Assembly: GCA_021295675.1 (NCBI GenBank)
Contig: JAGWBY010000179.1
Coordinates: 1-12,730 of the forward strand
Source of the DNA: Candidatus Latescibacterota bacterium
Lineage (GTDB): Bacteria > Latescibacterota > UBA2968 > UBA8231
Reading direction: 5' to 3'
DNA: 12,730 bases
Part shown: piece after piece, positions 7,559 through 12,387 of the stretch
How the letters are laid out: every line of letters begins with the position of its first letter
Position numbering within the stretch: the stretch's first letter is position 1
Notes under the pieces: generated by a model
What the model saw: the letters and a program-made list of their open reading frames with translations, nothing else
What the model was told of the DNA's origin: nothing
The model's database searches: none
Made by a program: the position numbers and the translations under genes

Positions 7559-9010
7559 ATGCCACAGCCCTTTCTCGATTGGTATGGCGTATGGGCCGGT
7601 CAAGCCGGCATTGAAGGCGGCCAAGCTTGGGTGCAAGATCCTCCGGTCGGCGTGCGCTTGGCCGTGCAGGAGGCGAGTAAATCCCCGGTCTTCATTGCGC
7701 CGGAGCATCCTTGGGAGGCGGGCGGTTTGTCGCCACAAGCCGTGCTCTGCGATGACGGTGTGCTGAAGATGTGGTATATAGCCAGCGGTGCTGGGGACGA
7801 CCAACCCCCCTTCATTGCGTACGCCGAGAGCGCGGACGGCTTTTGTTGGGAGCGACCGCCCCTGCATTTGCAAGAGTACGACGGCAGCACGGCCAACAAC
7901 CTGCTCTTCCGCTTCGGCGACTTTGGGCTGCAATCCGTGCCGGAGGCTCGCTACAAGGCCATGGCACGCGATGCCATTACCTATCACGAGGGTGCGCCGG
8001 TACCCGCGATGACGCGGGAGCGCAAGTGGGCCATTCGCCGCGCCATGCAAGAGGCCGGCTATACGCCAGAGCAGCGGGCTGCCGCCTTGTATTTCGTCGG
8101 CTTGCTCAAAGGTGCGGTGTCGCCCGACGGCAAGCAGTGGACCTTCTTGGAGGAGCCGCTTTTGAATGTGGGCCGCACCGGACTCGACAGCCACAACATC
8201 GCTGCGTACGACGCGGAAGCCGGTCGATACGTGGCCTATTTGCGCGGCCATCAAGATCGCCGCCGCATCGTGCGCCGCACCGAGGGCGAGGAGTTCGGGA
8301 ATTGGTCGCCGCCGCGGCCGGTATTCGGCGCGGATCCGCAAGATCCCATCGACGACGACGTGTACGCGGCGGGCTATTGCCGCTATCCCCACGGCGGCTT
8401 CCACCTGATGTTCCCTGCTATGTACCACCGCTGGACGGCTACTGTAGATGTGCAATTGGCGACTAGCCGCGACGGCTTGCTGTGGAGCCGACCCGAGCGC
8501 AAGCCCATCATCTCCTGCGAACCAGAAGGGTACGGCATGGTGTTTGCCTTCCCGGAATTGGTCTCGCTCGACTCGGAGACGTGGGGCGCGATGTTCATTG
8601 GGCAGTACGACTTGCACGACTGGGGAGAAAGGTACGACCCGGGCCTCCCTGCGGAATGGCGTTGGGCTACTTGGAAGCGGGATCGGCTGGTAGCTCTTGA
8701 AGCGCCGGTGGAGGGCCGCGTAACGCTGGTCGAACGCGAGTGCGAGGACTGCGAACTGACGCTCAATTTTCAGACGCAAAAGGAAGGCGGTTGGATCAAG
8801 GCTGAGCTGGTTGAGCCGCCCTCGTCGCCGGCTGCGCCAGTGCAGGCTATAGAGGGCTTTGGGTTAGAAGAGGCCGACGTGCTGGCTGGCGACGAGTTGG
8901 CTAGGGTGGCAACGTGGCGGGGCAGCAGCGATTTGTCGGCATTGCGCGGCAGACAAGTGGCCATTCGCCTGCACATGGGTCGGGCGAAGGTGTTTGCGGT
9001 GGGGATGTGA
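7559..9010 (+). CDS. GH32/GH43-like five-bladed beta-propeller protein
   Basis: A 483-residue protein without a signal peptide. Repeated blade motifs of the 'S.DG..W.' type occur at about residues 91-97 (SADGFCW), 188-194 (SPDGKQW) and 303-309 (SRDGLLW), with 'DGVLKMWYIASG' at 66-77; this pattern is seen in glycoside hydrolase clans F and J (GH43, GH32, GH68). The last ~100 residues (from about 380) look like the beta-sandwich domain that follows the propeller in GH32-like proteins. Acidic residues such as D210 ('TGLDSHNIAAYD'), the D265-D267 cluster and E333 ('FAFPELVS') are catalytic candidates, but I cannot assign a triad. It sits 3 nt after the kinase-like gene. It probably binds or hydrolyses an oligosaccharide; activity is not proven. 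Confidence 0.72.
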   Translation: MPQPFLDWYGVWAGQAGIEGGQAWVQDPPVGVRLAVQEASKSPVFIAPEHPWEAGGLSPQAVLCDDGVLKMWYIASGAGDDQPPFIAYAESADGFCWERPPLHLQEYDGSTANNLLFRFGDFGLQSVPEARYKAMARDAITYHEGAPVPAMTRERKWAIRRAMQEAGYTPEQRAAALYFVGLLKGAVSPDGKQWTFLEEPLLNVGRTGLDSHNIAAYDAEAGRYVAYLRGHQDRRRIVRRTEGEEFGNWSPPRPVFGADPQDPIDDDVYAAGYCRYPHGGFHLMFPAMYHRWTATVDVQLATSRDGLLWSRPERKPIISCEPEGYGMVFAFPELVSLDSETWGAMFIGQYDLHDWGERYDPGLPAEWRWATWKRDRLVALEAPVEGRVTLVERECEDCELTLNFQTQKEGGWIKAELVEPPSSPAAPVQAIEGFGLEEADVLAGDELARVATWRGSSDLSALRGRQVAIRLHMGRAKVFAVGM

Positions 9011-9014
9011 GGAG

Positions 9015-9052
9015 ATGGACGCCGACCGGAAAATCATTATCATCGCCGGACC
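9015..9052 (+). pseudogene. Remnant: first 13 codons of a zeta-toxin-like gene
   Basis: Five bases after the propeller gene stop, an ATG opens M-D-A-D-R-K-I-I-I-I-A-G-P, matching the start of the intact zeta-like gene at 10868 (M-N-A-D-R-K-I-I-I-I-A-G-P). At DNA level 36 of 38 bases agree. Homology stops before the Walker A lysine, at CCGGACC (9046-9052), where the sequence switches to a DUF1016 fragment. The frame would give only a 27-residue peptide. Confidence 0.8.
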
Positions 9053-9093
9053 GCACAATTGTGCAACGCACCGTTGCACAAATTCTTTGGTGC
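9046..9093 (+). pseudogene. Remnant: internal DUF1016 fragment with palindrome
   Basis: Read from 9046 the bases encode P-D-R-T-I-V-Q-R-T-V-A-Q-I-L-W, matching P-D-R-E-I-V-Q-Q-V-V-A-Q-F-P-W of the DUF1016 gene (10408-10452). CCGGACC (9046-9052) also fits the end of the zeta fragment, so it is a 7-bp microhomology at the junction. The codons form a DNA palindrome: TTGTGCAACG (9059-9068) pairs exactly with CGTTGCACAA (9072-9081) around a 3-nt loop. GCACAATTGTGC (9053-9064) is a second perfect palindrome overlapping the first. Confidence 0.72.
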
Positions 9094-9107
9094 AGTAAGG
9101 GGACCCT

Positions 9108-9146
9108 GCATCCCTCTCTGACCTCGGGCGAGAAATTTGCGCCTTT
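9108..9146 (+). pseudogene. Remnant: AlbA_2 (Schlafen-type) gene fragment
   Basis: From 9108 the bases read A-S-L-S-D-L-G-R-E-I-C-A-F. Ten consecutive residues, S-D-L-G-R-E-I-C-A-F, are identical to the AlbA_2 protein that starts at 12384. Codons differ mostly at third positions (TCT/TCC, GGG/GGA, CGA/CGG, GAA/GAG, TTT/TTC), so this is a diverged homologue rather than a fresh copy. No start codon or downstream domain remains. Confidence 0.7.
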
Positions 9147-9187
9147 GTCATTTTTGTATATCCTTATTGTATATCCAATTTAAATTG
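9145..9187 (+). promoter_or_regulatory. vapB promoter/operator region: 10-bp direct repeat and palindrome
   Basis: TTGTATATCC occurs at 9154-9163 and again at 9167-9176, and a perfect 12-bp palindrome CAATTTAAATTG follows at 9176-9187. Type II antitoxins usually autoregulate by binding such repeats at their own promoter. A candidate -35, TTGTCA (9145-9150), lies 17 nt before TGTATA (9168-9173); the -10 is weak. The region is AT-rich compared with both sides. Confidence 0.5.
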
Positions 9188-9202
9188 AAGCGAGGTCATA
9201 GT

Positions 9203-9439
9203 ATGGCGACGGCACACACGAAAGTTTTTATGAGCAACAAGAGCCAAGCGGTGCGGCTGCCCAAAGCCGTTGAACTGCCGGAATCAGTGCGCGAGGTCGA
9301 TATCGTCGCGATAGGGTCAAGGCGCGTTATCACACCTGCTGGCGAGAGTTGGGATGAGTGGTTCAACGGTCCCGGTGTTTCGGATGATTTTATGTCGGTG
9401 AGGGAACAGCCGGCCGATGCACAGCGGGAAAAACTGTGA
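9203..9439 (+). CDS. vapB: VapB-type antitoxin
   Basis: A complete 78-residue antitoxin of the VapB/SpoVT-AbrB class. The N-terminus 'TKVFMSNKSQAVRLPKAVELPE' is the typical DNA-binding hairpin, and 'VIAIG..RVITP'-like residues follow; the C-terminal part 'SWDEWFNGPGVSDDFM' is the usual toxin-wrapping region. The ATG at 9203 is chosen over an in-frame GTG at 9137 because GAGG (9192-9195) lies just upstream and the family match begins here. The stop TGA (9437-9439) overlaps the vapC ATG as TGATG. The protein would neutralise a PIN-domain RNase and repress its own promoter, but the cognate toxin is broken, so it may now act as an orphan antitoxin against related VapC toxins elsewhere. Confidence 0.92.
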   Translation: MATAHTKVFMSNKSQAVRLPKAVELPESVREVDIVAIGSRRVITPAGESWDEWFNGPGVSDDFMSVREQPADAQREKL

Positions 9440-9815
9440 TGCTCAGGTATCTGCTAGATACCAATGTGGTGATTTATGCCGGCAAAAATTCAATCGGTCG
9501 CAAGGTCAGATGGCGATTTCTGCCGTAACTTGGGGCGAACTTATCTATGGCGTTGAACGCTCCGCCCAGCCCGAGCGCAATCTGGCGGATATTGAATCGC
9601 TGGGCACTAGGCTTGAGATCATGCCATTTGACCAAGTTGCAGCCAGCCACTTTGGTCGAATCCGTGCGGAACTGTATCGCATTGGTGCTCCGATTGGTCC
9701 CTACGATATGATGATCGCGGGTCAGGCGCGTGCGTCCGGGCTGGTTTTGGTGAGCAATAATGTAAAAGAGTTTGAAAAAGTTCCGGGACTCATGCTGGAA
9801 AACTGGGTTCACTGA
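9439..9815 (+). pseudogene. vapC: VapC PIN-domain toxin, disrupted by an internal out-of-frame deletion
   Basis: The frame from ATG 9439 reads M-L-R-Y-L-L-D-T-N-V-V-I-Y, the start of a PIN-domain RNase with catalytic D7, but ends at TAA after 30 codons. The rest of VapC continues in another frame from about 9489: F-N-R-S-Q-G-Q-M-A-I-S, then 'WGELIYGVE' (acidic residue), 'GPYDMMIAGQA' (second acidic site) and 'VSNNVKEFEKVPGL', ending at TGA 9813-9815. Only 11 bases separate the Y codon from the F codon; intact relatives have about 12 residues there, so roughly 25 bp appear to be missing. The product cannot fold as a PIN domain. All other core residues are preserved, so the loss looks recent. 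Confidence 0.85.
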
Positions 9816-9905
9816 TGGGGACTGCCGAATTTCCTAGACTCGCTCAACAGCTTGCGGGATGCGCTAGCTCCTTTTCTCAATGCGTTAAGTGCAGAAGATG
9901 CTTGA
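9816..9905 (+). other. Possible coding remnant between vapC and the hsdM tail
   Basis: Directly after the vapC stop and in the same frame, 29 codons read W-G-L-P-N-F-L-D-S-L-N-S-L-R and on to A-E-D-A before TGA 9903-9905. The leucine spacing suggests an amphipathic helix, like the tail of a larger protein. I do not recognise it. The alternative frame opening at ATG 9815 runs through it into the hsdM tail but looks non-native before about 9900. Confidence 0.3.
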
Positions 9906-10066
9906 CGCCGGGCCGCTATGTGGGGGTAGCGCCCGAGGAGGAGGACGAGGATTTCGACTTTAGGGAGGCTTTGCGCGAGATTCACGAGGAACTGGACGAG
10001 CTTAATGCAGAGGCGGTGACGTTGGCGGCGACGATTAAGGAGAACTTTGAGGAGTTGGGGATATGA
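9900..10066 (+). pseudogene. hsdM: HsdM (type I DNA methyltransferase) C-terminal remnant
   Basis: The last ~55 codons read L-T-P-G-R-Y-V-G-V-A-P, an acidic stretch E-E-E-D-E-D-F-D-F, then the helical tail 'REIHEELDELNAEAVTLAATIKENFEELGI' (10066 end). This is the standard C-terminus of type I restriction methyltransferases (HsdM/N6_Mtase), just after the catalytic domain. The S-adenosylmethionine-binding and NPPF/NPPY catalytic parts, about 400-450 residues, are absent. An ATG at 9815 keeps an 83-codon frame open, but its first ~28 residues do not look like HsdM. The stop overlaps the next ATG as ATGA (10063-10066), as in intact hsdM-DUF1016 operons. No methylation activity can come from this piece. 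Confidence 0.82.
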
Positions 10067-10871
10067 CGAAGGACCGATCAGGTACCGAGGATTCTGGCCG
10101 GCAGTCCATTGGTCGGCAGCGAAAAGGGGCGTCGTTTCCCGCGCCCGCAGGAAAGGGCGAGTTGCCCGCTGACTATACTGTCCTGCTCGGGCAGATCAAG
10201 GAACGCATCTGCTCGGAGCGGTTGCGCGTAGTATCGGCTGCCAACGAGGGATGTCGGCAAGGCAATTCTTGGTCGCCAAGAGCAGGAAGGCTGGGGGGCC
10301 AAAACTATCGACCGGCTTTCGCACGACCTGCGGGAGGCGTTCCCGGACCTACGGGGTTTCTCTCCGCGCAACCTCAATTACATGCGTACTTTCGCCTCCG
10401 TTTGGCCCGACCGCGAAATTGTGCAACAGGTTGTTGCCCAATTCCCGTGGTTCCACAATTGCGTCGGGGTCGGGATTCGCCTTCGTTGGTCGGCAGGTGC
10501 TCTTGGAAGTCGGCGACCGGGATTTCTACGCGGATTTGCTATTTTACCACCTCAAGCTCCGTCGCTTTGTCGTCGTGGAACTCAAGGCCGTGCCGTTCGA
10601 TCCGGCCTTTGTCGGCCAGATGAACCTGTATTTGTCTGCCGTGGATGATCTTATGCGCCACCCGGACGACGCGCCGACCATTGGGCTGCTGCTGTGCAAG
10701 GGTAAGGATCGGACGGTGGTTGAATATGCCCTGCGCGGTTTTGAGAAGCCGATGGGCGTCGCGCAGTGGGAAACCACGCTGGTTGATTCGTTGCCGGATG
10801 ACCTCAAAGGTAGTTTGCCTACTGTTGAAGAGATAGAGGCTGAGTTGTCGGAGTGGGAGAATGGGGAATGA
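10063..10871 (+). pseudogene. DUF1016 (YhcG-like PD-(D/E)XK) gene with two internal out-of-frame deletions
   Basis: Three blocks in three frames together give one DUF1016 protein. Block 1 (10063 to about 10248): a basic tail, then 'LPADYTVLLGQIKERI' and 'ERLRVVSAANE'. Block 2 (10250 to about 10468): D-V-G-K-A-I-L-G-R-Q, 'GWGAKTIDRLSHDLRE', 'FSPRNLNYMRTFASVWPD', 'IVQQVVAQFPWFHN'. Block 3 (about 10467-10871): 'SGFAFVGRQVLLEVGD', 'DFYADLLFYH' with the catalytic Asp and 'VVVELKAVPF' with the E-x-K pair of the nuclease fold, ending T-V-E-E-I-E-A-E-L-S. About 10 residues are missing between blocks 1 and 2, and of the order of 100 between blocks 2 and 3. Intact relatives associate with type I restriction systems between hsdM and hsdS. 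The C-terminal nuclease domain is complete but has no obvious start of its own. The stop overlaps the zeta gene start (ATGA). Confidence 0.85.
10417..10443. repeat. Palindrome inside the DUF1016 gene
   Basis: AATTGTGCAACA (10417-10428) pairs with TGTTGCCCAATT (10432-10443) at 11 of 12 positions around a GGT loop. It encodes I-V-Q-Q-V-V-A-Q. The same codons form palindromes in the other two DUF1016 traces (9059-9081, 11586-11616). Confidence 0.75.
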
Positions 10872-11392
10872 ACGCCGACCGGAAAATTATTATCATCGCC
10901 GGACCTAATGGCACGGGAAAAACGACGTTCGCACAGGAGCATTTGCCGCACGAGGCTCAATGTCCATCCTTTGTCAACGCCGACCTGATCGCAGCGGGCC
11001 TGTCCCCCTTTCAGCCGGAAGCCGCTCTTTTTCGCGCCGGTCGGCTGATGTTGGAGGAAATCAAAAATCACGTGCAGCAGCGAAGAAGTTTTGCCTTTGA
11101 AACTACCTTGTCTGGTCTTGGCTATGCCAGAATGATCCCGCGCTGGCGCAGCGACGGTTACACAGTCAAGCTGATATTTCTGGCACTGGCGACGCCGGAA
11201 GAAGCGATTAAGCGGGTTGAATTGCGCGTCAGGCAAGGCGGCCACCATGTTCCACCGGATGTCATTCGCCGCCGCTTTGCGAGTGGGTTAAAGAATTTTC
11301 AGAATATGTATCGCCACATCGTCGATTATTGGCAATGGTTTGATAACAGCGGCCATACTCTCATATTGGTTGATGAAGGAGAGAATCCATGA
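10868..11392 (+). CDS. Zeta-toxin-like P-loop kinase
   Basis: An intact 174-residue P-loop protein. Walker A is G12-P-N-G-T-G-K18-T19-T20. 'FVNADLIAAGLSP' follows, as the acidic substrate-site strand, then 'SFAFETTLSG' (the conserved glutamate segment of zeta-like kinases), 'KLIFLALATPEEAIKRVELRV' and the arginine-rich 'GGHHVPPDVIRRRF' lid. Zeta toxins phosphorylate UDP-N-acetylglucosamine; relatives in this short chromosomal branch are mostly annotated only as AAA or zeta-family ATPases. The ATG at 10868 overlaps the DUF1016 stop (ATGA); an in-frame GTG at 10853 is less likely. The stop overlaps the next start (ATGA at 11389-11392). It is one of few complete genes in the island, which suggests that it and its small partner are still under selection. 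Confidence 0.88.
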   Translation: MNADRKIIIIAGPNGTGKTTFAQEHLPHEAQCPSFVNADLIAAGLSPFQPEAALFRAGRLMLEEIKNHVQQRRSFAFETTLSGLGYARMIPRWRSDGYTVKLIFLALATPEEAIKRVELRVRQGGHHVPPDVIRRRFASGLKNFQNMYRHIVDYWQWFDNSGHTLILVDEGENP

Positions 11393-11583
11393 AAAAGCCG
11401 AAGCGACCAATCCCCGTCTCTAAACTTGACGATCCCGATATGCAGGCTGTCCCCGATGCGTTATACCGAGCAGCCAGACGCGCGCACAAGATCGCGCATC
11501 AGCACAAGACCGGGGTAGTGGTTATGGAAAAAGGCGAGGTCATTGAGATTGAGCCGGATCCCGAGATGTACGGGGAGGAGTAG
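11389..11583 (+). CDS. Small partner of the zeta-like kinase (candidate antitoxin)
   Basis: A 64-residue protein translationally coupled to the zeta-like gene through ATGA. It begins basic and Pro-rich (MKKPKRPIPVSKLDD), has a helix 'VPDALYRAARRAHKIAHQHKTG', a short beta hairpin 'VVVMEKGEVIEIEP' and an acidic end. I recall small proteins with a similar 'A...A..IA....TP.V..K.GKV..I.P' layout commonly following zeta-family ATPase genes, so a toxin-antitoxin or enzyme-cofactor pair is likely. It does not look like the three-helix epsilon antitoxin of Gram-positive plasmids. GAAGGAGAG (11377-11385) is a good ribosome-binding site upstream. Function beyond this association is unknown. Confidence 0.75.
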   Translation: MKKPKRPIPVSKLDDPDMQAVPDALYRAARRAHKIAHQHKTGVVVMEKGEVIEIEPDPEMYGEE

Positions 11584-11671
11584 GAGAATTTGTGCAGCAG
11601 CTTGCTGCACAAATTCGCTTACTGTTGAAGAGATAGAGGTGGAGTTGTCGGGGCTGGAGAATGGGAAATGA
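11584..11671 (+). pseudogene. Second DUF1016 copy collapsed to a palindromic motif plus its C-terminus
   Basis: From 11587 the bases encode E-F-V-Q-Q-L-A-A-Q-I, the DUF1016 motif that in the other copy reads E-I-V-Q-Q-V-V-A-Q-F. About 5 bp further, from 11621, the sequence matches the last 17 codons of DUF1016 (10821-10871) at 45 of 51 bases: T-V-E-E-I-E-V-E-L-S-G-L-E-N-G-K then TGA. The two parts are in different frames, so the middle was lost by deletion. The first part is a perfect DNA hairpin: GAATTTGTGCAGCA (11586-11599), loop GCT, and TGCTGCACAAATTC (11603-11616). It directly follows the TAG of the small partner gene, and its TGA overlaps the hsdS start. Confidence 0.8.
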
Positions 11672-12387
11672 CTAGGATTCTTGCATCGGTGCCGGTTGTC
11701 CTACCCCCAAGGGAGCACCAAGAACGAATCATCGGTGTTATTTCCGCCTACGACGATCTGATCGAGAACAATCGGCGGCGGATTAAGTTGCTGGAGCAGG
11801 CGGTGCGGCTGCTCTACAAGGAGTGGTTTGTTCACCTCCGCTTCCCCGGCCATCAGCACGTCAAGATCAAGGACGGTGTGCCGGAGGGATGGGAGAGGAA
11901 GCCGCTGGGCGAGGTTGCCTCGCTGAATTACGGGAAATCTCTTAAGGCGGATAATAGACTTCCCGGTAGCATTCCGGTCTATGGATCAAGCGGTATTGTA
12001 GGAACTCACAATCGGGCTATGGTCAATGGCCCAATGATCATCGTTGGACGCAAAGGCAACGTTGGTAGTGTTTACTGGTCGCCGGAAGACTGCTTCCCGA
12101 TAGATACAGTGTATTACGTCCAGAGCGAAAGCTGTTCTTTACGTCTGTACTATGCACTGAGGACTGTGCCATTTATTAGCACAGATGTTGCGGTCCCCGG
12201 ATTGAACCGCGATTTCGCTCACAGCCGTCAGATTTTGACGCCATCATCGTCGTATCACCGCCTTTTCGAGAACACGGTCGGCCCTTTTCATCAGCAAATC
12301 GACATCTTACGTCGGCAAAATGCCAAGCTCGAAAGAGCCCGCGACCTGCTCCTTCCGAAGCTAATGAACGGCGATATAACAATATGA
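11668..12387 (+). CDS. hsdS: Half-length HsdS (type I restriction specificity subunit)
   Basis: A 239-residue protein covering the second half of HsdS. It starts in the central conserved region: 'RILASVPVVLPPREHQERI', then the coiled-coil helix 'DDLIENNRRRIKLLEQAVRLLYKEWF' (about 30-54). The target-recognition domain runs from 'GVPEGWERKPLGEVASL' (70-86) through 'IPVYGSSGIVGTHNRAM' and 'GRKGNVGSVYW' to about 195, and the C-terminal helix is 'HQQIDILRRQNAKLERARDLLLPKLMNG' (208-235). Full HsdS has two such recognition domains and about 400 residues, so the N-terminal domain is lost. Its ATG overlaps the TGA of the DUF1016 remnant and its TGA overlaps the next ATG, so it is still well placed for translation. 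Half HsdS proteins can dimerise in known systems (EcoR124I/EcoDXXI-type truncations), so it could work with an HsdM made elsewhere. Confidence 0.88.
   Translation: MTRILASVPVVLPPREHQERIIGVISAYDDLIENNRRRIKLLEQAVRLLYKEWFVHLRFPGHQHVKIKDGVPEGWERKPLGEVASLNYGKSLKADNRLPGSIPVYGSSGIVGTHNRAMVNGPMIIVGRKGNVGSVYWSPEDCFPIDTVYYVQSESCSLRLYYALRTVPFISTDVAVPGLNRDFAHSRQILTPSSSYHRLFENTVGPFHQQIDILRRQNAKLERARDLLLPKLMNGDITI

Noticed and set aside
6872..8779. Long open frame on the minus strand opposite the kinase and propeller genes (635 codons)
   Set aside because: It mirrors two genes with clear family motifs on the plus strand; the composition (many H, R, A, V, L) is the usual antisense shadow of GC-rich coding DNA.
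9417..9815. A VapC starting at ATG 9417 inside vapB
   Set aside because: This frame lacks the first catalytic strand (L-L-D-T-N), which lies in the frame starting at 9439, and its first ~20 residues are out-of-frame vapB/vapC sequence.
9053..11616. TGCACAA-type palindromes as a mobile REP/MITE family or CRISPR-like repeat
   Set aside because: In all three places the palindrome is explained by DUF1016 codons (V-Q-x-x-x-A-Q), and spacing is irregular, so they are homologous gene pieces rather than an independent repeat array.
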